From NCBI RefSeq assembly GCF_024753215.1, contig NZ_JANUGV010000001.1:62001-126000 (forward strand): a stretch of 64,000 nt of DNA, written 5' to 3'. The DNA comes from Massilia solisilvae. GTDB lineage: Bacteria > Pseudomonadota > Gammaproteobacteria > Burkholderiales > Burkholderiaceae_D. Shown here one piece after another: positions 19,346-28,814 of this stretch. Each line of letters starts with the position of its first letter. Within the stretch, counting starts at the first letter, position 1. The notes under the pieces were generated by a model. That model did no database searches. It had not been told where the DNA came from and saw only the letters and a list, made by a program, of their open reading frames with translations. The position numbers were made by a program, and so were the translations under genes.

Positions 19346-20914
19346 TTACTGAACTTTAGCCTTTTTCTGTTGGTAACGTCGCCCGCTGAGCCAAGCGCCC
19401 AGCAGCGCAAGGCCGGACAAGGCGAGGAACAGCAGGTTGCCAAAGCGGATGTACGGCGTGGTCCCTGCCATGCCCTGCACGCTGGCGGCCAGCACGCCCT
19501 GCTTGTAGTAGGGGATGAGCTGGCGAACCTCGCCCTTGCCGTCGATGACGGCAGTGGCGCCGTTGTTCGTGGCGCGCAGCATCGGGCGGCCGGTTTCGAG
19601 CGAACGCATGCGCGAGATCTGCAGGTGCTGCGGGATCGCCACCGACTCGCCATACCAGGCCAGGTTGGATACGTTCAGCAGCAGGGTGGCTGGCTGCCGC
19701 GCGTCGCGCAGCTGTTTGGCGATCTCTTCGCCGAACACGTCCTCGTAGCACACGTTGGGCAGCACGAATTGGTCCTTGACCGCGAACGGCGCCTGCACCG
19801 CAGCGCCGCGCGTAAAGTCGCCCAGCGGGATCTGCATCAGGTCGGTGAACCAGCGAAAACCGGTCGGGATGAATTCGCCGAACGGCACCAGGTGGTGCTT
19901 GTCGTAGCGGTAGCTTTGCCCCTGCGGGCCGATGCCGGCCACGCTGTTGGCGTAGTTGACCGGGCCGTCGGACAGCGGAATGCCGAACATCAGCCAGCTA
20001 TTGGTGCGGCTTGCGAACGCCTTGAGCTCGTCGAGGTAGCCCGGCGGCAGCTGGTGCGGGAACACCGGGATCGCGGTTTCGGGCGCGGCCACCAGGTCGG
20101 CCGGCGCGGCAGTGATCAGGTCGCGGTAACGGGTGAGGATGCCGAGCAGGTGCTCGTTGCTGAATTTCTCGTCCTGCGCGATGTCGCCCTGCACCAGCCG
20201 CACGCTGATCGGTTTGCCGGCCGGTTCGGTCCAGTCGACCTGGCGCAGGCCCCAGCCGGCGAGCATCAGCGCGGCGAACAGCGCCACGCCGTGCCAGCGC
20301 TTGCGCTGGGTGAGCATGACGATGCAGCCGGCGCACACCGCGGCCAGCACGCCGATGCCGTACACGCCGACGATGGGCGCGAAGCCGGAGAGCGGCGCGG
20401 TGTTATGCGCGTAGCCGGCGGCGGCCCACGGAAAGCCCGTGAACACCCAGCCGCGCATCCATTCCGACACGCCCCACATCACCGGCAGCACCGCCATCAG
20501 GAACCACGTTACCTGCAGCGTGAAGCGCTTGCGCAGCCACGCGGCAGCGCCGGCGGCGAACGCGCCGAACAGGCCCATGTACAGGCCGAGCAGGGCAATG
20601 GCGATCGCCGACAGGATCGCCGGCAGGCCGCCGAAGCGGTTCAGCGCGATGTACAGCCAGTGCATGCCGCCGACCGACCAGCCAAAGCCGAACGCCCAGC
20701 CCAGCAGCGTGGCGCGGCGCACCGAGTTGCCCACGCCGACCTGGTAGAACAGGTAAGCGAGCGAGAGGAACTGCAGCGGCCACCAGCCCAGCGGCGCGAA
20801 CGACAGCAGGCTGGATGCGCCCGCGAGCGCCGCCATCACCAGCGCCTTGGGGCTGGGTCGGGTGCCGCGCGCGGCCGGGTTGGGGGAAGTGGCGTTCTGG
20901 CGTCGGAAGCGCAT
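19346..20914 (-). CDS. lnt: Apolipoprotein N-acyltransferase
   Basis: Adds the third acyl chain to lipoproteins in the inner membrane. The 522-residue protein has several N-terminal transmembrane helices and a periplasmic nitrilase domain. The catalytic triad is visible: Glu in [11 protein letters not shown], Lys in [12 protein letters not shown] and Cys in [11 protein letters not shown]. The start overlaps the corC stop by one base. It would mature the probable lipoproteins found elsewhere in the window. Confidence 0.96.
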   Translation of the reverse strand: MRFRRQNATSPNPAARGTRPSPKALVMAALAGASSLLSFAPLGWWPLQFLSLAYLFYQVGVGNSVRRATLLGWAFGFGWSVGGMHWLYIALNRFGGLPAILSAIAIALLGLYMGLFGAFAAGAAAWLRKRFTLQVTWFLMAVLPVMWGVSEWMRGWVFTGFPWAAAGYAHNTAPLSGFAPIVGVYGIGVLAAVCAGCIVMLTQRKRWHGVALFAALMLAGWGLRQVDWTEPAGKPISVRLVQGDIAQDEKFSNEHLLGILTRYRDLITAAPADLVAAPETAIPVFPHQLPPGYLDELKAFASRTNSWLMFGIPLSDGPVNYANSVAGIGPQGQSYRYDKHHLVPFGEFIPTGFRWFTDLMQIPLGDFTRGAAVQAPFAVKDQFVLPNVCYEDVFGEEIAKQLRDARQPATLLLNVSNLAWYGESVAIPQHLQISRMRSLETGRPMLRATNNGATAVIDGKGEVRQLIPYYKQGVLAASVQGMAGTTPYIRFGNLLFLALSGLALLGAWLSGRRYQQKKAKVQ

Positions 20915-21804
20915 CAGTCGTGTTCGTGTTCGACGATGACGGGCAGCTTCTCGACCAGCAGTACGTGGATCTGGCGCGCGTCGGCGCGCAGCACTTCAAA
21001 GCGCAGGTTGTCCAGGTCGAACACCTCGCCCTTGTGCGGCATGCGGCCCAGGTGGCTGGCCACCAGGCCGCCGATGGTATCGACGTCGTCGGCCGGCAGG
21101 CTGGCTCCGATCTCTTCGTTGAACTGCTCGATCTCGGTCAGCGCCTTCACGCGCCAGCGCGGGCCGTGCTGGCCTTCCTTGATCGACAGGATGTTGTCCT
21201 CTTCCTCGTCGAAGTCGTATTCGTCCTCGATGTCGCCGACGATCTGCTCGAGCACGTCCTCGATGGTGATCAGGCCGGCCACGCCGCTGTACTCGTCCAC
21301 CACGATGGCCATGTGGTTGTGGTTGGCGCGAAAATCGCGCAGCAGCACGTTCAGGCGCTTCGATTCCGGGATGAAGATCGCCGGGCGCAGCATGTCGCGC
21401 ACGTCGAACGACTCTTCGGCGTAGTAGCGCAGCAGGTCCTTGGCCAGCAGGATGCCGACCACCTTGTCGCGCTCGCCCTCGATGGCGGGAAAGCGCGAGT
21501 GCGCCGTTTCCAGCACCGTGGGCATCCATTCGTCGATCGGCTTGCTAATGTCGATCACGTCCATTTGCGAGCGCGGCACCATGATGTCGCGCACCGACAG
21601 GTCGGATACCTGGAACACGCCTTCGATCATCGACAGCGCGTCGGCGTCGATCAGGTTGCGCTCGTGGGCGTCGTGCAGCACATCGAGCAGCTCGGCGCGG
21701 TTTTCGGGCTCGGGGGAGATGAGGGCGGTCAGCCGTTCGAACAGCGACCGGTGGTGTTTGGCGTCCGAACGGACGTCCGCAGGGTGCTCGGGCATAGTTG
21801 GCAT
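20914..21804 (-). CDS. corC: CorC/HlyC-type CBS-domain protein (YbeX)
   Basis: A cytosolic protein of about 296 residues with two CBS domains (VRDIMVPRSQMDVIDI onward) and a C-terminal CorC/HlyC domain (GEVFDLDNLRFEVLRAD). Relatives are linked to cobalt/magnesium efflux and ribosome maturation. Start is uncertain: in-frame ATGs at 21834, 21804 and 21795, none with a clear ribosome site; 21804 is used. It normally sits between ybeY and lnt; here ybeY is about 3 kb away, beyond an inserted oxidoreductase pair. Confidence 0.9.
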   Translation of the reverse strand: MPTMPEHPADVRSDAKHHRSLFERLTALISPEPENRAELLDVLHDAHERNLIDADALSMIEGVFQVSDLSVRDIMVPRSQMDVIDISKPIDEWMPTVLETAHSRFPAIEGERDKVVGILLAKDLLRYYAEESFDVRDMLRPAIFIPESKRLNVLLRDFRANHNHMAIVVDEYSGVAGLITIEDVLEQIVGDIEDEYDFDEEEDNILSIKEGQHGPRWRVKALTEIEQFNEEIGASLPADDVDTIGGLVASHLGRMPHKGEVFDLDNLRFEVLRADARQIHVLLVEKLPVIVEHEHD

Positions 21805-21963
21805 GAGAGCCGTTGTTGCGATGGGCGATAGCATACACTAAAAGCGGTTTTGCCTGTTTTTTGGGCAGTTCGCCACGTGCGCGTCGAGCCAGCCGTACTT
21901 TGGTGTGCGCCGCCGCTGCCGGCCTTGGCCTATAGTTGGCGGCCTGCCATCGAAGGAGCCACC

Positions 21964-22419
21964 ATGCCCGCCCTGAACATCAACGGCACCACCACCAACC
22001 TGGACGTCCCGGACGACATGCCCCTGCTGTGGGCACTGCGCGACGTCGCAGGCCTCACCGGCACCAAGTTCGGCTGCGGCGTTGCCCTGTGCGGTGCCTG
22101 CACGGTGCACCTGGACGGCCAGCCGGTGCGCTCGTGCGTGACGCCGGTGTCGGCGGCGGCCGGCAAGCAGGTCACCACCATCGAGGCGATCGGCAACGAC
22201 CCGGTGGGGCAAAAGGTGCAGGCGGCGTGGAACAAGATCGACGTGGTCCAGTGCGGCTATTGCCAGTCCGGCCAGGTCATGTCGGCCACCGCCCTGCTCA
22301 AGTCGAACCCGCACCCGAGCGACGCCGACATCGACGGCGCCATGGCCGGCAACATCTGCCGCTGCGGCACCTACCTGCGCATCCGCCATGCGATCAAGAT
22401 CGCGGCCGGCGCCAAGTGA
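21964..22419 (+). CDS. (2Fe-2S)-binding subunit of a molybdenum hydroxylase (IorA-like)
   Basis: A 151-residue small subunit with a plant-type 2Fe-2S cluster ([15 protein letters not shown]) and a second helical-domain cluster ([10 protein letters not shown] ... NICRCGTY), as in isoquinoline 1-oxidoreductase alpha subunit. It passes electrons from the molybdopterin subunit encoded next. GAAGGAGCC at 21951-21959 supports ATG 21964. The substrate is unknown; family members oxidise N-heterocycles or aldehydes. The pair runs against the flanking housekeeping genes. Confidence 0.9.
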   Translation: MPALNINGTTTNLDVPDDMPLLWALRDVAGLTGTKFGCGVALCGACTVHLDGQPVRSCVTPVSAAAGKQVTTIEAIGNDPVGQKVQAAWNKIDVVQCGYCQSGQVMSATALLKSNPHPSDADIDGAMAGNICRCGTYLRIRHAIKIAAGAK

Positions 22420-22430
22420 GGGGGGGCGGC

Positions 22431-24665
22431 ATGGACACGAAGACACCGCAATCCCAGGCGCGCCGTCGCTTCATGCAGTTGTCCGCAGCCGCGGGCGGGG
22501 GCATGCTGTTCGGCTTTTCGCTGTTCGGCTGCCAGAAGAAGGAGGGCGAGAGCCGCAACGAGCCGCCGTCCGAGCGCGCGGTGGGCGCGGCCACCACCGC
22601 CAGCACCAACCAGGCACCGGGCCTGGCACGCGACGCCTTCATCCGCATCGACCGCGACGGGCTGGTTACCTTCATCGTGGCCAAGGTCGAGATGGGGCAG
22701 GGCACCTTCACGGCCATGCCGATGCTGCTGGCCGAGGAGCTGGGCGTGGACCCGTCCAAGGTCAGGCTGGAGCAGGCGCCGGCCAACAATGCGCTGTATG
22801 CCGATCCGCTGCTGGGCGGGCAGGTGACCGGCGGCTCGACCTCGGTGCGCGGCGCCTGGAAGCCGTTGCGCGAAGCCGGCGCCACGGTGCGCTCGGTGCT
22901 GGTGGCCGCGGCGGCCAAACAGTGGAACACCGACCCGGGCGCCTGCAAGGTGATCGACGGGCGCATCCTGCATCCGGACGGCAAGCAGTCGCTCGGCTTT
23001 GGCGATGTGGCTGACGCGGCGGCCCAGCTGCCGCTGCCGCAGAAGGTGGACCTCAAGCCGGCCAGCGGCTTTACCCTGATCGGCAAGCCGCATCACCGGC
23101 TCGATTCGACCATCAAGGCCAATGGCCAGGCGCAGTTCGGCATCGACGCGCGCCTGCCGAACATGGGCATCGCGACGGTGGCCATGGCGCCGGTCCCGGG
23201 CGGCAAGCTGGCCGGGGTGGACGAGCAGAAGGCGCTCGCGGTCAAGGGCGTACGCCAGGTGCTCAAGCTCGACAATGCGGTGGCGGTGGTGGGCGACCAC
23301 TTCTGGGCCGCCAAGCAGGGACTGGCCGCGTGCGCGCCGCGCTGGGACGATGGCCCGAACGCGAACGTGAGCACCGCCTCCATCGTGGCCGACATGACGA
23401 AGGCGTCGGAGCAGGCCGGCGCGGTGGCCACCAACAAGGGCGAAGCCTTGAAGCGCCTGGGTGACAAGAATGGCCGGCGCATCGACGTCGTCTACGAGGT
23501 GCCGTTCCTTGCGCATGCAACCATGGAGCCGATGAACTGTACGGTGGACCTCAAGCCCGACGGCTGCGACGTGTACTGCGGCACCCAGGTGCCAGCCTTT
23601 GCCCAGGCCGCGGCGGCCAAGCTGACCGGGCTGCCGCTGGAAAAGGTGCGTGTGCATAACCACTACCTCGGCGGCGGCTTCGGGCGGCGGCTGGAAGTGG
23701 ACTACGTGGCGCAGGCGGTGGCGCTGGCCAGGCTGGCCAAAGGGCCGATCAAGGTCGTGTGGACGCGCGAGGAGGACGTCCAGCACGACATGTTCCGGCC
23801 GTACTACCTGGACCGCATGTCGGCCAGGCTCGACGACAAGGGGATGCCGGTGGCATGGTTCCATCGCATCACCGGCTCGTCGATCATGTCGCGCTTTGCG
23901 CCGCAGGGTGTGAAGAACGGCGTGGACCCGGACGCGGTGGAGGCGGCGGCCGAGATCCAGTATGCGATTCCCGACATCCGGGTCGAGTACGTGCGCCACG
24001 AGCCGCCGGTGGCCACCGCGTTCTGGCGCGGCGTGGGGCCGACCCACAACGTGTGGGCGGTCGAGACCTTCATCGACGAGCTGGCGTTCGCGGGCAAGCA
24101 CGATCCGGTCGAGTTCCGGCGCGCGCTGCTCAAGGATTCGAAGCGCAAGCTCGGCGTGCTGAACGTGGCCGCGCAACAGGCCGGCTGGGGCAAGCCGGTC
24201 GCGAAGATCGCCGGGCGGCGCGTGGGGCGCGGGGTGTCATGCCAGTTCGCGTTCGGAACCTACCTGGCGCAGGTGGCCGAGGTGTCGGTCGGACCGCAGG
24301 GCGACGTGAAGGTGCACCGGGTGGTGTGCGCGGTCGATTGCGGCCACACCGTCAATCCGGACCAGGTGGTGGCGCAGATGGAAGGCGGGATCATCTTCGG
24401 GCTCACGGCCGCGCTGTGGGGCGAGATCACGCTGGACAAGGGCCGGGTGCAGCAGTCGAACTTCAACGACTACCGCGTCATGCGCATCAACGAAGCGCCG
24501 GTCATCGAGGTCCACATCGTCAACAGCACGGACGATCCGGGCGGGATCGGCGAGCCGGGCACCTCGGGCGCGGGGCCGGCGCTGACCAATGCGATTTTTG
24601 CCGCGACCGGCAAGCGGATTCGCAGGCTGCCGGTGGGGGACCAGCTGAAGATGAACAAAGCCTGA
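22431..24665 (+). CDS. Molybdopterin-binding subunit, xanthine dehydrogenase family (IorB-like)
   Basis: A 744-residue large subunit. The N terminus has a twin-arginine signal (ARRRFMQLSAAAGGG) followed by SLFGC, which could be a lipobox, so the folded enzyme is probably exported by Tat with its partner. The molybdenum-cofactor domains follow (HNHYLGGGFGRRLEVDY, WRGVGPTHNVWAVE, and GIGEPGTSGAGPALTNAIF near the end with the active-site Glu). It starts 11 bases after the small subunit. No cytochrome partner or MCD chaperone lies next door. Substrate unknown. Confidence 0.9.
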   Translation: MDTKTPQSQARRRFMQLSAAAGGGMLFGFSLFGCQKKEGESRNEPPSERAVGAATTASTNQAPGLARDAFIRIDRDGLVTFIVAKVEMGQGTFTAMPMLLAEELGVDPSKVRLEQAPANNALYADPLLGGQVTGGSTSVRGAWKPLREAGATVRSVLVAAAAKQWNTDPGACKVIDGRILHPDGKQSLGFGDVADAAAQLPLPQKVDLKPASGFTLIGKPHHRLDSTIKANGQAQFGIDARLPNMGIATVAMAPVPGGKLAGVDEQKALAVKGVRQVLKLDNAVAVVGDHFWAAKQGLAACAPRWDDGPNANVSTASIVADMTKASEQAGAVATNKGEALKRLGDKNGRRIDVVYEVPFLAHATMEPMNCTVDLKPDGCDVYCGTQVPAFAQAAAAKLTGLPLEKVRVHNHYLGGGFGRRLEVDYVAQAVALARLAKGPIKVVWTREEDVQHDMFRPYYLDRMSARLDDKGMPVAWFHRITGSSIMSRFAPQGVKNGVDPDAVEAAAEIQYAIPDIRVEYVRHEPPVATAFWRGVGPTHNVWAVETFIDELAFAGKHDPVEFRRALLKDSKRKLGVLNVAAQQAGWGKPVAKIAGRRVGRGVSCQFAFGTYLAQVAEVSVGPQGDVKVHRVVCAVDCGHTVNPDQVVAQMEGGIIFGLTAALWGEITLDKGRVQQSNFNDYRVMRINEAPVIEVHIVNSTDDPGGIGEPGTSGAGPALTNAIFAATGKRIRRLPVGDQLKMNKA

Positions 24666-24668
24666 GCT

Positions 24669-24778
24669 CGTAGGGTGGGCAGGTCCTCCTGCCCACGCGT
24701 TCAATTGGTGGTGTTGCAGACGCACCGTTGAACGCAGTCGTGCCTTGAACGCGTGGGCAGCAAGCTGCCCACCCTACG
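24669..24778. repeat. 110-base element with inverted, self-folding ends (BIME/MITE-like)
   Basis: The left arm (24669-24704) reads CGTAGGGTGGGCAG then CTGCCCACGCGTTCAA. The right arm (24745-24778) is TTGAACGCGTGGGCAG then CTGCCCACCCTACG. The arms are inverted repeats of each other, and each also folds on itself (GTGGGCAG with CTGCCCAC). About 40 bases lie between. The right arm is shared with the repeat near 13.9 kb. The structure resembles paired REP sequences. It separates the convergent iorB-like and ybeY genes. Confidence 0.85.
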
Positions 24779-24794
24779 GTCACGGCAATGGCCG

Positions 24795-25268
24795 TCAGTC
24801 GTTCTCGGGATACGGATCCGGATACCCCAGCGCTTCCAGGATGTCGCGCTCGAGCTGTTCCATCTCTTCGGCTTCCTCGTCGTGCTCGTGGTCGAAGCCC
24901 TGTGCGTGCAGCACGCCGTGCACCACCAGGTGCGCCGCGTGCTCCTCGACCGTCTTGCCCTGTTCCTCGGCTTCGCGGATCAGCACGTCGGTGCACAGGA
25001 TGATGTCGGCTTCGCTCGGTTCGTCGTCGTCGAGCTCGGCCCCTTCGTTGTAGGCGAAGGTCAGCACGTTGGTGGCGTAGTCCTTGCCGCGGTAGTCGCG
25101 GTTCAGCGCCAGTCCTTCCTCGGCATCGACAAAACGGATGGTCAGCTCGGCCGGGCCGAGCAGGGTGGCCTGCACCCACTTCTTCAGCATGGCGCGGGTG
25201 ATCGTGGGCTCCAGGCGCGCGTCCGGGTACTGGACGTTCAGGCTCAGTTTATGATTTTTTTCTTGCAT
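24795..25268 (-). CDS. ybeY: Endoribonuclease YbeY (16S rRNA maturation)
   Basis: A 157-residue zinc-dependent endoribonuclease acting in 16S rRNA 3' maturation and ribosome quality control. It carries the signature [11 protein letters not shown] (three zinc-ligand His) and [14 protein letters not shown]. The start overlaps the phoH stop by 20 bases. The end lies 17 bases from the palindromic repeat. Confidence 0.95.
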   Translation of the reverse strand: MQEKNHKLSLNVQYPDARLEPTITRAMLKKWVQATLLGPAELTIRFVDAEEGLALNRDYRGKDYATNVLTFAYNEGAELDDDEPSEADIILCTDVLIREAEEQGKTVEEHAAHLVVHGVLHAQGFDHEHDEEAEEMEQLERDILEALGYPDPYPEND

Positions 25269-26313
25269 GTTTTACCGCCACCGGTTTGGGCAAGGCCGCG
25301 ATCTCGTCAACCGAGCTGGCCTTGGCATAAGCATCCACGATACGCGCAACCAGCGGATGGCGCACCACGTCCGCGCTCGAGAACTGCGTGAACGCGATGC
25401 CGCGCACGTCCTTGAGCACGTGCGTGGCATCGACCAGGCCGCTCTTCATCGTCTTGTGCAGGTCCACCTGGGTCACGTCGCCGGTCACCACGGCCTTGCT
25501 GCCGAAGCCGATCCGGGTCAGGAACATCTTCATCTGCTCGACCGTCGTGTTCTGCGCCTCGTCCAGGATCACGAACGCGTGGTTGAGCGTGCGCCCGCGC
25601 ATGTAGGCCAGCGGCGCGATTTCGATCACCTGCTTCTCGAACAGCTTCTGGGTGCGGTCGAAGCCCAGCAGGTCGTACAGCGCGTCGTACAGCGGGCGCA
25701 GGTACGGGTCCACTTTCTGGGTCAGGTCGCCCGGCAAAAAGCCGAGCCGCTCGCCCGCTTCCACCGCCGGGCGCGTGAGCACGATGCGCTTGACCGCGTC
25801 GCGCTCGAGCGCGTCCACCGCGCACGCCACCGCGAGATAGGTCTTGCCGGTGCCGGCCGGGCCAATGCCGAAGCTGATGTCGTGTTCAAGAATCGCGCGC
25901 AGGTACTGGATCTGGTGCGGCGTGCGCCCGCGCAGGTCGCTGCGGCGGGTCTTGAGCGTGGGCGTGACGTGCTCGGGGGCCGGCTCCTCGCCTTCCTCGT
26001 CTTCTTCCTCGGGCTCGGCCGCAGGCAGGCCTGGCTTCAGGCCCGAGCGCTGCTCGACCAGCGCGAGCTGCACTTCCTCGATCGGCACCACCTTGTTGGC
26101 CACCGCGTAGAAGCGCTCGAGCAGTTCGACCGCGCGCCCCGCGTTGGCGCCGCTGACGATGAATTTTTCGCCGCGCCGGAAGATGGTCACGTCCAGCGCC
26201 GCCGAGATCTGGCGCAGGTTCTCGTCGAGCGGCCCGCACAGGTGGGCCAAGCGCGTGTTATCGAGCGGCTCGGGAATGAAATACGACGGCTGTGTTGGGG
26301 TCGGTGTTTTCAA
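25249..26313 (-). CDS. ybeZ: PhoH-family ATPase (YbeZ)
   Basis: A 354-residue predicted ATPase/RNA-binding protein that works with YbeY. It has an N-terminal KH-like region, an acidic linker ([11 protein letters not shown], near residue 100), Walker [15 protein letters not shown] near residue 153 and Walker [11 protein letters not shown] near residue 249. It overlaps miaB upstream (4 bases) and ybeY downstream, forming the standard miaB-ybeZ-ybeY unit. Confidence 0.94.
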   Translation of the reverse strand: MKTPTPTQPSYFIPEPLDNTRLAHLCGPLDENLRQISAALDVTIFRRGEKFIVSGANAGRAVELLERFYAVANKVVPIEEVQLALVEQRSGLKPGLPAAEPEEEDEEGEEPAPEHVTPTLKTRRSDLRGRTPHQIQYLRAILEHDISFGIGPAGTGKTYLAVACAVDALERDAVKRIVLTRPAVEAGERLGFLPGDLTQKVDPYLRPLYDALYDLLGFDRTQKLFEKQVIEIAPLAYMRGRTLNHAFVILDEAQNTTVEQMKMFLTRIGFGSKAVVTGDVTQVDLHKTMKSGLVDATHVLKDVRGIAFTQFSSADVVRHPLVARIVDAYAKASSVDEIAALPKPVAVKHARKKS

Positions 26314-27671
26314 CTGGCTTTGGCAATCGTGTCAATGTTGGGGACGAGCTCGCCGCGCAGCGTGTAGCCCATGCTCTCGGTGATGCGCACGTCCACGAGC
26401 TGGCCGATGAGCGATTCGCCCGCCTCGCCCGGCGCGAACACGACCACCCGGTTGTTTTCCGAGCGCCCGGTCAGTTCGCCATTGCCGGCCTTGGCCACGC
26501 CTTCAACGACAAGGCGCTGCACGGTGCCGACCATGGCGGCACTGGTCTTGCGGGTGTTCTCGTCGATCACGGCCTGCAGGCGCTGCAGGCGCGCGAGCTT
26601 GACCTCGTGCGGGGTGTCGTCTTCCAGGTTGGCGGCCGGGGTGCCCGGGCGCTTGCTGAAGATGAAGGAGAAGCTGTTGTCAAAGCCCACGTCCTGCACC
26701 AGCTTCATCATCGCCTCGAAGTCGGCATCGGTCTCGCCGGGGAAGCCGACGATGAAGTCCGACGAGATCGAGATGTTCGGGCGCACCGCCTTCATGCGGC
26801 GGATGATCGACTTGTATTCGAGCGCCGTGTAGCCGCGCTTCATCGCCTGCAGGATGCGGTCGGAACCGTGCTGCACCGGCAGGTACAGGTGGTTGACAAG
26901 CTGCGGGATTTTCGCATACGCGTCGATCAGGCGCTGGGTGAATTCCTTGGGGTGGCTGGTCACGAAGCGCAGGCGCTCGATACCGGGAATGGCCGCCACG
27001 TATTCGAGCAGCAGCGCAAAGTCGGCCACCTGCCCATCCTCCATCGCGCCACGGTAGGCGTTCACGTTCTGGCCGAGCAGGGTGAGCTCCTTGACGCCCT
27101 GCGCGGCCAGGCCCGCCACTTCGGTCAGCACGTCCTCGAAGCGGCGCGACACTTCCTCGCCGCGGGTGTAGGGCACCACGCAATAGCTGCAGTACTTGCT
27201 GCAGCCTTCCATGATCGACACGTAGGCCACCACGCCGTCGACCCGGGCGGGCGGCAGGTGGTCGAACTTTTCGATCTCGGGAAAGCTGATGTCCACCTGC
27301 GCCGAACCGGTGGCGCGGCGCGTGGCGATCAGCTGCGGCAGGCGGTGCAGCGTTTGCGGGCCGAACACCACGTCCACGTACGGCGCGCGCTTGACGATCG
27401 CCGCACCTTCCTGCGATGCCACACAACCGCCCACGCCGATCACCAGGTCGGGCTTGTCGCGTTTCAGTTCGCGGATGCGGCCCAGGTCAGAGAACACCTT
27501 TTCCTGCGCCTTTTCGCGCACCGAGCAGGTGTTGAACAGGATGACGTCGGCGTCCTCCGGCTTGTCGGTGCGCACCAGGCCATCGGCGGCGCCCAGGACG
27601 TCTGCCATCTTGTCCGAGTCGTACTCGTTCATTTGGCAGCCGAAGGTCTTGATGAATACTTTTTTCTGCAT
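26310..27671 (-). CDS. miaB: tRNA (N6-isopentenyl adenosine(37)-C2)-methylthiotransferase
   Basis: Radical-SAM enzyme adding the 2-methylthio group to i6A37 in tRNAs that read UNN codons. The 453-residue protein has the N-terminal UPF0004 domain ([12 protein letters not shown]; Cys ligands also at FNTCSVR and GVGGCVA), the radical-SAM triad CSKYCSYC near residue 158, and a C-terminal TRAM domain. It is first in the miaB-ybeZ-ybeY operon; the promoter must lie in the long spacer 27672-28288. Confidence 0.96.
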   Translation of the reverse strand: MQKKVFIKTFGCQMNEYDSDKMADVLGAADGLVRTDKPEDADVILFNTCSVREKAQEKVFSDLGRIRELKRDKPDLVIGVGGCVASQEGAAIVKRAPYVDVVFGPQTLHRLPQLIATRRATGSAQVDISFPEIEKFDHLPPARVDGVVAYVSIMEGCSKYCSYCVVPYTRGEEVSRRFEDVLTEVAGLAAQGVKELTLLGQNVNAYRGAMEDGQVADFALLLEYVAAIPGIERLRFVTSHPKEFTQRLIDAYAKIPQLVNHLYLPVQHGSDRILQAMKRGYTALEYKSIIRRMKAVRPNISISSDFIVGFPGETDADFEAMMKLVQDVGFDNSFSFIFSKRPGTPAANLEDDTPHEVKLARLQRLQAVIDENTRKTSAAMVGTVQRLVVEGVAKAGNGELTGRSENNRVVVFAPGEAGESLIGQLVDVRITESMGYTLRGELVPNIDTIAKAS

Positions 27672-28288
27672 GGAGTGCTGGCGTGGAAGGGGTGCTAGTG
27701 CTTTGGCAAGGGGACGGACAGTTTACCGTAAATCGGAAACACGGGCCAAAACGCAGCCGTGTGGAGGTCCGATTTTTAATGCCCCAAGGAATCAACCATT
27801 TCCGCCTGCGGCAGAAATTGACAAAGTGGTTAGATTGTTAAATCTTGATTTTCGGGCCGGCGCTGCTACGCTGCACCATTCCCGTCGTCTTGTGCGACAT
27901 CTTTCCTGTTGTAAATCAACGGCTTCTGAAAGAATTCTTATGCGCAAAATCAGATCAAGAAAACTCTTGCGTGCGCCACAAATTGTCTCAATATGTTGAA
28001 ATGCTTTTGTGACAAGCTTTCCAAACGATAGCTTGATTTCGAACAATATCTTTTGTGCTCAGGTCGGCTGTACTGTAGGCGTATGAGTCTGATAATTGGT
28101 CGAAAGACAAGGCACGTCGTGGGGGAGCGGGAAGCGCTGGCGCATGCTATCCGGCACGTTCTTAAGGTGGCCATCAGATTTGTTCTGTTTAATCGGCCAA
28201 GAACGTTTTCCGGGAACTTATGTTGACGAAAGATAGTCTTTAACAAAGTTCGTAACGGAACTATTTAACCACACTGACGAGGTAAATC
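27672..28288. other. 617-base spacer between divergent miaB and an HTH gene
   Basis: No convincing gene or structured RNA was found. It is noticeably more AT-rich than its surroundings. It must hold the promoters of miaB (leftward) and the HTH gene (rightward). A TTGACA hexamer at 27818-27823 is present but its spacing to TTAAAT (27838) is only 14, so it is a weak candidate. Confidence 0.5.
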
Positions 28289-28699
28289 ATGGCACATCAT
28301 GCTTTGGCATCACAGGAAAGTTATAACCCGAACCACCTGCTCGACATCCTGCTCGGCAAAATGCAGCTGAAGAACGACGCAGCGCTGTCGCGCATGCTCG
28401 AGGTGGCGCCGCCTGTCATCAGCAAGATCCGCCATCACCGCCTGCCGGTGGGGGCATCGCTGCTGATCCGCATGCACGAGGTAACCGGCATGAGCATCCG
28501 CGACCTGCGCGACCTGATGGGCGATCGCCGCACCAAGTATCGCCTGTCCGATGCCCAGGGCCGCCCGAAGCCTGAAGAAAAGGCTGCCCAGCAGGCCGCT
28601 GCCGCTGCGGCCCAGCAACAGCAACAGCAACCGCAGCAGCAGAAATCCGAGGCGACGTCGTCGGACCAATCCTCGTCGTCCGGCAACTATGCGCACTAA
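28289..28699 (+). CDS. Small HTH-like DNA-binding protein with Gln/Ala-rich tail
   Basis: A 136-residue protein. Residues 20-75 (LKNDAALSRMLEVAPPVISK, then LLIRMHEVTGMSIRDLRDL) have the spacing of a Cro/XRE-type helix-turn-helix. Residues 88-118 are low complexity, with Ala-rich then Gln-rich runs, and the end is Ser-rich. No enzymatic motif. AGGT lies before the ATG. A long AT-rich spacer upstream suggests regulated expression. A perfect hairpin follows the stop. Function unknown; a transcription regulator is a reasonable guess. Confidence 0.7.
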   Translation: MAHHALASQESYNPNHLLDILLGKMQLKNDAALSRMLEVAPPVISKIRHHRLPVGASLLIRMHEVTGMSIRDLRDLMGDRRTKYRLSDAQGRPKPEEKAAQQAAAAAAQQQQQQPQQQKSEATSSDQSSSSGNYAH

Positions 28700-28704
28700 T
28701 GCCC

Positions 28705-28734
28705 CAGGCGTGACAGGCGCAACTGTCACGCCTG
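28705..28734. terminator. Perfect 12-bp hairpin after the HTH gene
   Basis: CAGGCGTGACAG (28705-28716) pairs exactly with CTGTCACGCCTG (28723-28734) around a GCGCAA loop, 5 bases after the stop. No T-tract follows, but position and symmetry fit a terminator or mRNA 3' stabiliser. Confidence 0.5.
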
Positions 28735-28814
28735 CGGCACAGCCCGGCAGCCGCACGGCGCCGTGAACGGCGTCGCGCGCTGCTTGTGCGCCCAGCCCCA
28801 TGCCACCGATGGCG

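Noticed and set aside
19313..21424. 703-codon open frame on the + strand opposite lnt and corC
   Set aside because: Arg/Gln/His-rich shadow of two recognised genes.
27818..27843. TTGACA...TTAAAT as a sigma-70 promoter
   Set aside because: Spacing is 14 bases, too short for confidence; mentioned only in the spacer description.
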